Assembly (NCBI GenBank): GCA_022769545.1
Contig: JALEJS010000014.1
Span: 62,001 to 126,000 of the forward strand
Source: Blautia sp.
GTDB taxonomy: Bacteria > Bacillota > Clostridia > Lachnospirales > Lachnospiraceae
Reading direction: 5' to 3'
DNA: 64,000 nucleotides
The notes under the pieces were generated by a model. That model saw only the letters and a list, made by a program, of their open reading frames with translations. It had not been told where the DNA came from and searched no databases. The translations under genes were made by a program, and so were the position numbers. How positions within the stretch are numbered: the stretch's first letter is position 1; the number at the start of each line of letters is the position of its first letter. Below are positions 24,928 to 33,889 of the stretch, piece after piece.

Positions 24928-25593
24928 TTATAAACGAGTTCCTTTTTTCACCTGAACCAGAGCTTTGTCTCTGTTCAGCTCCAGACCGAATCCTGGCTTG
25001 TCGCTGACTTTCAGTTTTCCGTTTACAGGCATCGGCTCGTCTTTCAGCAGCGGAATTTTTCCACCGACAAATCCCATATCCTTCGCAAGGTCCGGTCTCG
25101 GGCCTGTTGCATAGAAAGTAAGCTCTTCACGTACTTTTCCGCCAAGCATAGCGTAAACCGGTTCTTCTCTCAGCTTACCAAGCAGATCCCAAAGAGCAAG
25201 GTCAATTGCGGAAATTGCATTCTTAACAACACCCTTACGTCCGTAGTAAAGGGATGCACGATACATCTGATCCCAGATCTTTTCGATCTCATTGGCATCT
25301 TTTCCGACTACGAAACGGTCAAAATGGTTCATTACCAGCCAGGCTGCCGGGTATCCGCCGGTCGTGATACCGAAACCTACAACACCGTTATCGGATTCCA
25401 CTTCAACCACCAGTGTTTTCCGTGCATTGATACCAAAGCTTGTTCTGGTCGCCTTGTACTCCGGATAAATACTCATCGGTGTAGCGATCTGCTGTACGAT
25501 CCAGTGATCCTCTGACTGATCATGGTAATCTGCGCCGCCGCCTTCGACTACATATGCACGGATGTCCACAATCTTTCTTCCCATTAAAGCCAT
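24928..25593 (-). pseudogene. L-rhamnonate dehydratase (enolase superfamily) with internal deletion
   Basis: The 221-codon frame begins like RhmD: an N-terminal capping domain with GGGADYHDQSEDHWI, SFGINARKTLVVEVE and FYATGPRPDLAKDMGFVGGK. It then skips directly to the extreme C-terminal end, PVNGKLKVSDKPGFGLELNRD. RhmD proteins have about 400 residues. The whole beta/alpha barrel with the metal-binding acidic residues and catalytic base is missing, so it cannot be an active dehydratase. The frame is open across the join. The start has a GGAGG site. It was probably the first gene of a rhamnonate or fuconate catabolic operon. Confidence 0.8.
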
Positions 25594-25742
25594 AAAACAA
25601 AACCTCCTTAATTGTTTTTATTATTCACATATATAAATCTGATTTAGAATTATGAATATTATGACAATACAATGGCTATCCGTTAATATAGAAACAGATT
25701 TTCTGCGCTTTCATCAATTTTTTTACAAGTTTTTTATTCAAA

Positions 25743-25787
25743 ATAACCAAAAGAGGGCATCCTGCACATCATGTACAGAATGCCCTG
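25743..25787 (-). terminator. Terminator of the long microcompartment operon
   Basis: AGGGCAT-C-CTG pairs with CAG-A-ATGCCCT around ACATCATGT. On the minus strand CTTTTGGTTATTTT follows. It lies about 60 bases past the pduO stop. The rest of 25594-25846 holds only the AT-rich upstream region of the dehydratase pseudogene. Confidence 0.85.
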
Positions 25788-25846
25788 TTTTCATTCATAA
25801 TATAAATCACTCTTCCAATGAGCCGGTTGTCCACTTATCTTCTGGC

Positions 25847-26875
25847 TCATAATATTTCATGCAATACCGAAAGTCCGTATTCCGCAAGACTGTGATCCTC
25901 TTCTCCGGTTCCCCCGGACACACCAAGACCGCCTATGATGGTGTCTCCCACCTTAATGGGAACTCCTCCGCCGAAAATAACGATTTTTCCACCATCCATC
26001 TTGTCCACACCATAAAATGTCTGCCCCGGCTGTGCCAGTACCGCCAGTTCCTTTGTGGACATTTTCACGGCAACCGATGTGTATGCCTTTTTTACAGCCA
26101 CATCAAAGCTGACCAGAAATGCACCATCCATGACATGCACGGCAATGGGATTTCCATCCGGCCCGCACACTGCGATCACAGCTTTCTTTCCCCGGCGTTC
26201 CGCCTCCTGCTCAATCTTTTCAATCAGGCGCTTTGCTGCCTGCAATGTGATTTTTCCCTGCATGCCGATCTGCTTCAGCACCTCCTGAACAAGCGCTGCA
26301 TTTACTTCCGTATCCTTCTGTTCCATTTTTGTCGCCGCCTCTTTCTGTGGAGCCTGAGGTTCCTCCCCGCTTTCCAGCTTCGCATCGGTATATCTGGCAA
26401 GTACATAGAGATAGTCCGCAAGCCGGTTCATAAATTTCTTCGCTCCGTTATCCGCACCGAATTTCACACTGACCTGGGCAAGTGCACGTTCCGCCCTTCT
26501 GGAAACCGTACGGGCCACGTCCATTTCCGCAGAGAGCCGACAGGCTCCCGGGAGAATAAATTTCTTCGGCCGGTCAAACAAAGCCTCCAGACGATCGATT
26601 TCCTTCTCCAGCATTTCTGTTTTACTGTCATCCAGCTTATAGTCGCGATTGTAGGTATCTGCCACACCCGCCATAACCGTGATCAGTGTTTCCTGAATTT
26701 CCTCCAGGATCCCAATCACAGACGGATCATCCAGCATGGATTTCACCAGGCCGATATGACTGGTCAGCTCATCAATGGTTCCTACCAGCTGAATCCGGTC
26801 ATCGGATTTTGATATATTTTTTGTTCGGACAAGGCTTGTCGTTCCCCTGTCGCCGCCCTTTGTATATATGTTCAT
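25847..26875 (-). CDS. pduO: PduO cob(I)alamin adenosyltransferase with C-terminal GlcG/HbpS-like domain
   Basis: A 342-residue two-domain PduO. The N-terminal adenosyltransferase (about residues 1-180) starts YTKGGDRGTTSL and has the FILPGACRLSAEMDVARTVSRRAER helix pair of the ATP/cobalamin site. A linker with a run of Glu/Pro/Gln leads to the C-terminal GlcG/HbpS (PduO-C) domain, which contains AERRGKKAVIAVCGPDG and FGGGVPIKVGDTIIGGLGVSGG. It makes adenosylcobalamin for PduCDE. It is the last gene of the operon and overlaps pduH by 4 bases. Its presence with PduS supports a working B12-dependent branch. Confidence 0.95.
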   Translation of the reverse strand: MNIYTKGGDRGTTSLVRTKNISKSDDRIQLVGTIDELTSHIGLVKSMLDDPSVIGILEEIQETLITVMAGVADTYNRDYKLDDSKTEMLEKEIDRLEALFDRPKKFILPGACRLSAEMDVARTVSRRAERALAQVSVKFGADNGAKKFMNRLADYLYVLARYTDAKLESGEEPQAPQKEAATKMEQKDTEVNAALVQEVLKQIGMQGKITLQAAKRLIEKIEQEAERRGKKAVIAVCGPDGNPIAVHVMDGAFLVSFDVAVKKAYTSVAVKMSTKELAVLAQPGQTFYGVDKMDGGKIVIFGGGVPIKVGDTIIGGLGVSGGTGEEDHSLAEYGLSVLHEIL

Positions 26876-27213
26876 ACCGGATACATCTCCTTAAACGGCA
26901 TTTTCTTGATTGCTCTTGCGCTGTTTGCCCCCAGATTCCGGCACTGCCGGAACGTGGGCTGAATCAGTTCAAACACATTTTTTCCTTTTGGAAGACGGTT
27001 CATCTGCATGGCCATATGGTTCCCCGTGATTCCGATTCCGGATCCCAGCATGGATTCTCTGGCCGCATCAAATGCCAGCGTATCCAGATCCCCTTCATGA
27101 TCCGCAATCGTATACAGTACGCCCTCTTCCTCGATCCCTGCACAGATTTCCCGGAGAAAATCCTCATCAGGTTCGTTGGTATAAATAATAATTGAAGGTT
27201 TATTTACTACCAT
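26872..27213 (-). CDS. pduH: Diol dehydratase reactivase small subunit
   Basis: A 113-residue PduH/DdrB. It shows the fold shared with the diol dehydratase beta subunit: FLREICAGIEEEGVLYTI, then GSGIGITGNHMAMQMNRLP, close to the GSGIGIGIQSKGTTVIHQ region of PduD. It pairs with PduG to eject damaged cobalamin from PduCDE. It lies 30 bases after pduG with a GGAGG-type site, and overlaps pduO by ATGA. Length and context fit the family. Confidence 0.93.
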   Translation of the reverse strand: MVVNKPSIIIYTNEPDEDFLREICAGIEEEGVLYTIADHEGDLDTLAFDAARESMLGSGIGITGNHMAMQMNRLPKGKNVFELIQPTFRQCRNLGANSARAIKKMPFKEMYPV

Positions 27214-27243
27214 CTGCCAGTTCCTTCCCTTCTGACCTCCGTG

Positions 27244-29061
27244 TCAGACCGCTCCTCCCAGATAGGAGAGAAGCAGACCGGTCGCCACGGCATTTCTCGG
27301 GCCCTCCGTTCCTCGGATATTGCCCCGGCCGCACACGATGCGATATTCCGATAAGGCATCCATCAGCATTTCCGGAATCTCAAAATCTTCCGCAGAGCCT
27401 CCCACCAGAACCACGTTTGGAATACGCCGAAGATCATGCTCCGGTGCCACAATGCGAAGTGCCCGGATCGCATTCCTCACGAACACTTTTCGTTTGGCAT
27501 CCCTTCGCACTTCCATGATCCTTTCCATCGGAATGTCTTCCTCGATTTTCAGCATTTCTCCGGGCGCAAGAAGCACCACATGCCCGTAGTACCGCGGATC
27601 AATGGATTCCTGGAAAAACTGCATGGCGCCGTTTTCCAGTCTCATATGGAAAAGACTCTCCACCTTTCCCATGGGATATTTTTTGATCTGCTCTGCTGTC
27701 GTTCGGCTTTTCAGGCCCAGCTCCGTCTGAATCAGCATGGAAACCAGTTCTCCCGCTCCAGCCTGATGTGTCGTGCGCACCCTGCCGTCCTCCTGAAGGA
27801 TCGCGGCATCGGTCGAGCCGCCTCCCATATCCAGTATGGCCAGGGGAAGTCTGGTTCCGGGTGTGGTCATCGCACCCAGAGAAGCCATCACGGCCTCCAC
27901 GCCGGCAACCACTGCTTTCACATGAAGCTCCTGTTCCAGCCGTGCTGCAATCTGCTGCATGGGGAGCTGCTGTGTCTTTACCATCGCGGCAATCCCCACG
28001 GCCTTCTCCATACAGGTTTCTCCGGCAAGTGAGCCGGAAATTTCCACCGGTGCCAGCGTATCTACCGCAAGAATATCCGTGATCCGGATATCTTCCTGTC
28101 CCGCTTTTGACACATCTGCCATACTGGTCTTAATGCGGGAAAGCATATTTCCCACGTTGGTATCCCTCTGGCCGTCAATGTCACGGATCTCTCCCGCCGT
28201 CTCCAGCGTATTCATGATCTCATCTGCCCCGGCATCGATATTTATATGTAAGTCTTTCTCCCCGTGAAAATAGATTTCACCGGCAGGAAGAATGTTTTCG
28301 CGTATATTGCCATGCGGTGTCCGGATAACCACCGCACTTCTTTTGCCCACAAGACTTTTCGCAATCGGAGTCACCGATTTTGTCTCATCGGCATTCAGCT
28401 GAAGAAGTGTTGCAATTCCATAGGGATTGGACAGCATTCGGATACTGCTTCCCGGCAATGCCACTTCAATCGCCGCAGTTTTCCCCTCCGGAACCTTGTG
28501 AATGTGTTTCACTTCATCCACAATCGGAATCTGTCTGTTCAGACGGTTTTCCACCAGAACGGCTTCGTCTGCCTGAAGGATCAGTCCGCGGATATCCAGC
28601 TCCGGAATCCGGCTGTTCAGTCTCTGCGCAACTTCTTCATAGGAAAATTTGCCGGATGCTGCCACGATATACGGGATCCCCGGCTTTCCGTTCCAGATGT
28701 TTTCCAGAAAGATCAGTTCGCCCACCGCATGTCCTGCCCCTGCAGGAGTGGATGGATTATGACCGATCATGGAAGACTCTGTGATGATCGTTTCTGTTAT
28801 TGTTTCCATGGCAGTATCACCGATGACCGGTGCCGCCTCATTCAGACGCACAAGCTCCAGCGCACTCATGGGAAGACCGATCTCATACAGCGCCTCCTCC
28901 AGTGCCGCCTTGATGCCAAGTACATTCGGTAATGTTCCCTTGGTACCTGTGGTCATACGGGAAGCGCCGGAAAGAAAACGGAAGGATCCGTTTTCTTCCA
29001 CACCGCCAATACATACTTCTGTTGTGGAGTTTCCAATATCTACACCAGCAATCAGTCTCAA
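27244..29061 (-). CDS. pduG: Diol dehydratase reactivase large subunit (ATPase)
   Basis: A 605-residue PduG/DdrA. The actin-like ATPase starts IAGVDIGNSTTEVCIGG, has ASRMTTGTKGT and a second phosphate motif LAILDMGGGSTDAAIL, and ends in the VVLVGGSAEDFEIPEML segment. It hydrolyses ATP to swap inactive cobalamin out of the dehydratase. It overlaps pduE by 4 bases, consistent with the usual pduCDEGH order. Length equals that of enterobacterial PduG (about 610). Confidence 0.95.
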   Translation of the reverse strand: MRLIAGVDIGNSTTEVCIGGVEENGSFRFLSGASRMTTGTKGTLPNVLGIKAALEEALYEIGLPMSALELVRLNEAAPVIGDTAMETITETIITESSMIGHNPSTPAGAGHAVGELIFLENIWNGKPGIPYIVAASGKFSYEEVAQRLNSRIPELDIRGLILQADEAVLVENRLNRQIPIVDEVKHIHKVPEGKTAAIEVALPGSSIRMLSNPYGIATLLQLNADETKSVTPIAKSLVGKRSAVVIRTPHGNIRENILPAGEIYFHGEKDLHINIDAGADEIMNTLETAGEIRDIDGQRDTNVGNMLSRIKTSMADVSKAGQEDIRITDILAVDTLAPVEISGSLAGETCMEKAVGIAAMVKTQQLPMQQIAARLEQELHVKAVVAGVEAVMASLGAMTTPGTRLPLAILDMGGGSTDAAILQEDGRVRTTHQAGAGELVSMLIQTELGLKSRTTAEQIKKYPMGKVESLFHMRLENGAMQFFQESIDPRYYGHVVLLAPGEMLKIEEDIPMERIMEVRRDAKRKVFVRNAIRALRIVAPEHDLRRIPNVVLVGGSAEDFEIPEMLMDALSEYRIVCGRGNIRGTEGPRNAVATGLLLSYLGGAV

Positions 29062-29453
29062 AGAAGTATTCCCCTCTTTTCATATATTTCAGCAGCTTCC
29101 AGTACCAGCTTCGCACAATGCGGTGCCTGATATTTTTCCAGAAGCTCCCGGGCCATCAGAACCAGTTCCCTCTTTGTGGAACGGTTCGGACGAAGTTTAT
29201 TGTACATGTTTAAGATCACGTCATCCGGAACATTTACCAGCTCTGACGCGCGCTGGAAATTGGCTTCCATCTGCGGGTTATCCGCCTCTTTGGCAACCTG
29301 TCCCTGACGTTTCAGCATCTCAGAAGAAATCTTGATATCTTCCGCTGTCACATTTCCCCGTTTCACCTCGGCAAGGGTGATCTGAGAAAGCTTTTTGCCA
29401 GTTTTGGAAGTAATGGTATCCGCTTCATTCTGGCCTAATGGATAATTGCTCAT
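29058..29453 (-). CDS. pduE: B12-dependent propanediol dehydratase small subunit
   Basis: 131 residues from the ATG at 29453 (MSNYPLGQNEADTI), chosen because GGGAGG precedes it and it overlaps the pduD stop as ATGA; the track adds 5 residues. The core has LSQITLAEVKRGNVTAEDIKIS and YNKLRPNRSTKRELVLMARELL, typical of the gamma subunit of diol dehydratase. It is shorter at the N-terminus than the enterobacterial protein (173 residues). It completes the PduCDE enzyme that turns 1,2-propanediol into propionaldehyde. Confidence 0.94.
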   Translation of the reverse strand: MSNYPLGQNEADTITSKTGKKLSQITLAEVKRGNVTAEDIKISSEMLKRQGQVAKEADNPQMEANFQRASELVNVPDDVILNMYNKLRPNRSTKRELVLMARELLEKYQAPHCAKLVLEAAEIYEKRGILL

Positions 29454-30133
29454 CTGATACCCTCCCATTCTATCATACCCATTGCAGGATCCAGCTGCTC
29501 TGTCTCAATAATATGCATCAGGGCCGCCTTAACCTGGAATTTTGCACGAACCATGGGATCGTTGGTACACTCAATCGGTGTTACCTTTTCACCCTTGACA
29601 TATTTCGCCGCATTTCTTCCGATCTTGCGATAGGTATCCAGATCCATCAGCGGTGCCTGTGGGAAAAGCTCCAGATTGGACAGCGGGTACAGATCTTTCT
29701 GGTGAATGACCGTCGTACCCTTGGACTGAATTCCGATTCCGATGCCGGATCCGGAAAGCTTTGCCGCCTGAAGTGCCATAAATCCCACATCGGAGGTATC
29801 CAGCACCTTTACGATACGGGAAACCATTCCCTCCTCCTCAATGCCTGCTTTTACATTGCGCAGAACATCGTCCAGAGGAATTCCGCCGATTGTCTTATTG
29901 ATTTCTGTCTGGAATGCGGCTCCCACACCAATCACGACTTCCTTGGGATCCGTTCCCTGTCTTGCCTTCGTGCTTCCTGCATAGGATCGTTTGGGACGCA
30001 TTCTCGTTTTTCCGGCCAGACTCTGTGTCGTGCTGACCGCTTCTTTTGATTCCACAGGCTGTGCGCTTCCGTTTTGCAGCTGCGCCACAACCGCCCGGGT
30101 AATGGCCTGTATCAACTGTTCATTGATTTCCAT
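29450..30133 (-). CDS. pduD: B12-dependent propanediol dehydratase medium subunit with encapsulation peptide
   Basis: A 227-residue PduD. The first 20 residues, EINEQLIQAITRAVVAQLQNG, form an amphipathic helix of the encapsulation-peptide type, followed by a flexible Ser/Lys/Arg linker to about residue 62. The catalytic part includes GVGAAFQTEINKTIGGIPL and SGSGIGIGIQSKGTTVIHQ, which helps bind the cobalamin nucleotide loop. In known systems this helix directs the whole CDE complex into the shell. It lies 11 bases after pduC. Confidence 0.95.
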   Translation of the reverse strand: MEINEQLIQAITRAVVAQLQNGSAQPVESKEAVSTTQSLAGKTRMRPKRSYAGSTKARQGTDPKEVVIGVGAAFQTEINKTIGGIPLDDVLRNVKAGIEEEGMVSRIVKVLDTSDVGFMALQAAKLSGSGIGIGIQSKGTTVIHQKDLYPLSNLELFPQAPLMDLDTYRKIGRNAAKYVKGEKVTPIECTNDPMVRAKFQVKAALMHIIETEQLDPAMGMIEWEGIR

Positions 30134-30144
30134 AGCACAGCCTC

Positions 30145-31809
30145 CTAAAATTCGTTTACATTGATTCTGTGAGGAATCGCCTTGATCTCCTCCCAGCGTT
30201 TTCCAGTCACACGGTAACCGGTTCCCGGTCCCATATAGTCATTTGGTGTATTCACACCGGACATTACCTGGAAATTTTCATCCAGAATCGCCGCTGTGTG
30301 CATGTAGTCACCGATCACACGCTGCTTGAGCATGTTCAGAATGCTTTCTGCAAGCTCTTCGTATCCGCTTTCCGCAAGTGCCTTCACCACATCAATTCCG
30401 GTGATTCCCCGTTTCATCAGGTCATCTGCCGCCATGATATCGGATGCAGCATCACGGTTCAGCGTATCCTTGCTGCCGTGGGCATATACCACTGCCTCAA
30501 CCTGCTCATCGGTCACCTCTGTCAGCCCCAGATATTTGAATACAGACTGTACTGCCTTTGCCGCATAACGGCGAACACGGATAACCTCCTCTTCGGTAAC
30601 AGGACGAAGTCCTCCGTCCACCTGCATATCACGCTGAAGGACATTATAGTCATCAAAATCCTCCGCGTCGAAATTGGATCCCGCAAACATATTGTCATAG
30701 TTGGGTTCTGCAGCGTAACCGGAGAAGATAAAGTCTGTTCCCGGCATGAACTGAAGCATGGTTCTGGCCGTCCGGCGCATGTCGGAATTGGAAAAGCTCT
30801 GGTCATTGGAAGACGCACATTCCAGTCCCAGAAGTGCCGCCACCAGGTTTTCTCCCATCACTTCACGGATACCCGCAGGTACACCGGCAGCAACGCCGAT
30901 ACAGCTTACCGAACCGTTCTGGATACCCTGCGATCCGGCTCCTTTCGTCACATACAGACATCTGCATTCCAGATACAGCATGGATTTGCGTTCACTGCTT
31001 CCCATCAGTACCTCAGATCCGGATCCGGATGTAAATCTTACCTTCAGACCTCTGGATGCATATGCCGAATTCAGAAATGCTTTGGAATATGGCGTATCAT
31101 CCCCGTCCACAAATACTTTTTCCGTACCATATACAGAGAGCGTCTCTGCATAGGTGGTAAAGCCCCGGATTCCCAGCTCAAGCTCTGTCGCTTCCTCCGC
31201 AGAGCACTGTGTCAGTACTCCTTTTCTTCCTGCCTGAGATCCGATCAGAAGTGCGATTGAGCTGAAAGGAGCATAACGTGCCACTCCCATCGTCGTTTCC
31301 TCTTCACTGAATCCGCGAAGCGCACCTTCTGCCGCATCTGCTGCGATCTGCACCGGATCATCCTTCAGATTAGTGATATGCGCCTGATTGCCCGGAACTC
31401 TTCTGGCACGCATTTTCTGCATACCCATCATCATTTCCACAACATTCAGGTGATTGATCACCTCTGCCATCTTCGCCGGAGTAATACCGGATACAATCTC
31501 CAGAATTTCCTTGCGCGGAGTCTGAATATCAACGATTTTTCTGGCAAGCTCCAGAGAAGAAACCGCCATGGATTTTTCCGCGCGATCCACACGAATGGCA
31601 TAATCCGCTATAAACTGATCCAGAAAGTCGAAATCCGAACGTTTCTTTCCGTCCAGCTCGGTAATGACACCATTTTCCACAACCACAGACGGTTTCGGAT
31701 CATAGGGGCTTTTCATAGCGATAAATCCCATCTCCGGCCACTCATCGATGAAACCGTCCTTGTTTACCGCCCTCTGATCGAGGGTTTCTATTCTTTTTGA
31801 TCTTTTCAT
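30145..31809 (-). CDS. pduC: B12-dependent propanediol dehydratase large subunit
   Basis: A 554-residue PduC, the same length as the Klebsiella and Salmonella enzymes. Recognisable segments are the N-terminal KRIETLDQRAVNKDGFIDEWPE, the substrate-binding barrel with FTSGSGSEVLMG and CRCLYVTKGAGSQGIQNG, and AELNYDNMFAGSNFD-like EPNYDNMFAGSNFD. It binds adenosylcobalamin with PduD/E and dehydrates 1,2-propanediol (or glycerol) by a radical route. It follows pduQ by about 85 bases containing an ATAAGC/GCTTAT hairpin. No cobalamin riboswitch is visible ahead of it. Confidence 0.96.
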   Translation of the reverse strand: MKRSKRIETLDQRAVNKDGFIDEWPEMGFIAMKSPYDPKPSVVVENGVITELDGKKRSDFDFLDQFIADYAIRVDRAEKSMAVSSLELARKIVDIQTPRKEILEIVSGITPAKMAEVINHLNVVEMMMGMQKMRARRVPGNQAHITNLKDDPVQIAADAAEGALRGFSEEETTMGVARYAPFSSIALLIGSQAGRKGVLTQCSAEEATELELGIRGFTTYAETLSVYGTEKVFVDGDDTPYSKAFLNSAYASRGLKVRFTSGSGSEVLMGSSERKSMLYLECRCLYVTKGAGSQGIQNGSVSCIGVAAGVPAGIREVMGENLVAALLGLECASSNDQSFSNSDMRRTARTMLQFMPGTDFIFSGYAAEPNYDNMFAGSNFDAEDFDDYNVLQRDMQVDGGLRPVTEEEVIRVRRYAAKAVQSVFKYLGLTEVTDEQVEAVVYAHGSKDTLNRDAASDIMAADDLMKRGITGIDVVKALAESGYEELAESILNMLKQRVIGDYMHTAAILDENFQVMSGVNTPNDYMGPGTGYRVTGKRWEEIKAIPHRINVNEF

Positions 31810-31893
31810 TTTTTCTACCTGTTATATAAGCATAACGCTTATCCGCATGATCATATTTTGCAGTTAAAACTCCGCGCTTATCAACAACAAAGA

Positions 31894-33045
31894 TCAGAAT
31901 GACCAAAGTTTCGTATATATCTTTACAATGTCTTCTTTGGTTGGCACCCGGGGATTATCCGGTGTACATGCATCTGCAAGAGCCATATCTGCCATTTTAT
32001 CAATCGCCGCAAAATAGGCCTCCGGAGGAATGGTTCCGATTTCCTGAATGGTCAGCGGAATGTTCATTTCCTTCTGCATGAACTGGATCCAGTTCACCAG
32101 AGAGCGGACGCTCATAACCTTGTTGTAGCTAGACAGTCCCAGCAGCTGCGCGATATTTGTATACCGCTTTACTGCCGGCGGATAAACCTTCTGACTTCTG
32201 CTGTGCTTATTGATATTTGAATTAAATTCAATAATGTGCGGCAAAAGCATGGCGTTTGCACGTCCATGCGGTATATGGAACATGGCACCCAGCTGATGCG
32301 CCATACTGTGCGTGATACCCAATCCTGCCGTGTTAAAGGAAAGTCCGGCAAGACAGGAGGCAACATGCATTTTCTTGCGGGCATGCATGTCATTTCCGTC
32401 CAGGTACGCACGAAGCAGGAACACGCCGCAGATTTCAATGGCTTTTTCCGCAAGCGCAGAAGAAAACTCATTGTGACGGTCACTCACATAGGACTCTATC
32501 GCATGTGTCAGAACATCCATACCGGTATCTGCCGTGATGGCAGGCGGTACGCTTTTCACAAGCTCGGCGTCAAGGATCGCTTCATCCGCAGTAAGCGAAT
32601 CTGATACCAGAGGATATTTCACCTTTGCATCGGTATCATTTACCACTGCAAAGGAGGTCACCTCCGATCCGGTTCCGCTGGTTGTGGGAATCGCGATCAG
32701 TCCAACCTTTCCGTAATTATTGATTTTTAATGCAAATTCACGAATGGCCTTAGAGGAATCGATGGCAGAGCCGCCGCCCACTGCGACGATGGCTTCCGGC
32801 TGATAAGCAAGAAACTTCTTAACGCCCTCTGCGATTTTTCCTACCGGGGCATCCGGCACAACATCACAGAAAATATCGAATTCCTTTCCGGCACTTTCAA
32901 GAGGTGCCGTGACGAGGTCAATCATGTTACTCTGTACCACAAAGGGATCTGTAATAATCAAAACCCTTTTATAAGGGATTTCTTTTAATCGGTCCAGCGC
33001 ATTGTCTCCGAAATGAATGGCTGTCCTCATCTCAAATGTGTTCAT
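31894..33045 (-). CDS. pduQ: Iron-containing alcohol dehydrogenase, PduQ-type propanol dehydrogenase
   Basis: A 383-residue group III alcohol dehydrogenase. NAD-binding motifs are VGGGSAIDSSKAI and PTTSGTGSEVT; the iron ligands lie in DTGMDVLTHAIE and the long GLGITHSMAHQLGAMFHIPHGRANAMLLPH. In Pdu compartments PduQ reduces propionaldehyde to 1-propanol and regenerates NAD for PduP. The position between the DeoR gene and pduC fits. It could also reduce lactaldehyde to 1,2-propanediol, as FucO does. No encapsulation peptide is obvious. Confidence 0.9.
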   Translation of the reverse strand: MNTFEMRTAIHFGDNALDRLKEIPYKRVLIITDPFVVQSNMIDLVTAPLESAGKEFDIFCDVVPDAPVGKIAEGVKKFLAYQPEAIVAVGGGSAIDSSKAIREFALKINNYGKVGLIAIPTTSGTGSEVTSFAVVNDTDAKVKYPLVSDSLTADEAILDAELVKSVPPAITADTGMDVLTHAIESYVSDRHNEFSSALAEKAIEICGVFLLRAYLDGNDMHARKKMHVASCLAGLSFNTAGLGITHSMAHQLGAMFHIPHGRANAMLLPHIIEFNSNINKHSRSQKVYPPAVKRYTNIAQLLGLSSYNKVMSVRSLVNWIQFMQKEMNIPLTIQEIGTIPPEAYFAAIDKMADMALADACTPDNPRVPTKEDIVKIYTKLWSF

Positions 33046-33073
33046 CTAAAATGCTCCTTCTGTGCAGCCGCAA

Positions 33074-33832
33074 TTAATATTTACACAGAATACCAAGATC
33101 CTCAAAATGGCTCAGCCATTTATCGGAAGGCTTCCTGTCTGTGACGACCACATCCACATCCCGCAGTTTTCCGGCAACCGAATATGCGGTCTGATCAAAT
33201 TTTGTACTGTCAATCACCAGTATTTTTTCTCTGCTGGATTCGATCATACATTTTTTGGAGGATGCAAACGCATCCTTGGACTCCATCAGTCCCCATTCAT
33301 GATCCAGTGCCTTACAGGAAAAAATTGCTTTATCCGCATAATAGGACCGGATTGCCTCCTCGCTTCTGGAACCCAGAAAAGCCAGATAGCCTTCCTTCAT
33401 CGCGCCGCCGGTGGAAATGATATTCCATCCTGATACATCTGACAGCTCCAGAAGAATTTCCACGGAATTTGTGATAACAGTCAAACGTTCTTTTTCTTTC
33501 AGAGCTTTCGCCACGAAAACAGCAGTGGTACTTGCGTCCAGGAAGATATGGTCACCTTCCTCCACCATGGAAGCAGTGATTTCCGCCATCCTCTGTTTTC
33601 CCACGACATTCTGATTTTTACGAACATTAAAGGGGAGATCGATACTGTAATCCTCATTTATTACCGCTCCGCCATAACTTTTTGTAGCAAGTCCTTCTTT
33701 TTCCAATTTGTCAAGATCACGGCGTATGGTCTCTTCAGAGACATCGTAAAGAGCGCTCAGTTCACTGACCACAACTCTTTTTTCTGCCTGTAGTTTTTCG
33801 AGAATCAGATTTCTTCTCTCTAGTGCAAGCAT
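33074..33832 (-). CDS. DeoR-family transcriptional regulator embedded in the microcompartment operon
   Basis: A 252-residue DeoR regulator. The helix-turn-helix at the N-terminus has RRNLILEKLQAEKRVVVSELS and SEETIRRDLDKLEKEGLATKSYGGA, the DeoR signature. The effector domain has the ISTGGAMKEGYLAFLG loop and VDVVVTDRKPSDKW near the end, a fold that usually senses a phosphorylated sugar. Located between pduT and pduQ, it would be co-transcribed with its targets. Direct repeats upstream of both microcompartment promoters are candidate operators. Fuculose-1-P is a plausible effector, by inference. Confidence 0.9.
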   Translation of the reverse strand: MLALERRNLILEKLQAEKRVVVSELSALYDVSEETIRRDLDKLEKEGLATKSYGGAVINEDYSIDLPFNVRKNQNVVGKQRMAEITASMVEEGDHIFLDASTTAVFVAKALKEKERLTVITNSVEILLELSDVSGWNIISTGGAMKEGYLAFLGSRSEEAIRSYYADKAIFSCKALDHEWGLMESKDAFASSKKCMIESSREKILVIDSTKFDQTAYSVAGKLRDVDVVVTDRKPSDKWLSHFEDLGILCKY

Positions 33833-33889
33833 CTGTCTGCCTCCTTTTCCCGAGGATATCTGCAGTCAGAACGGCTGCAGTTCCATATG

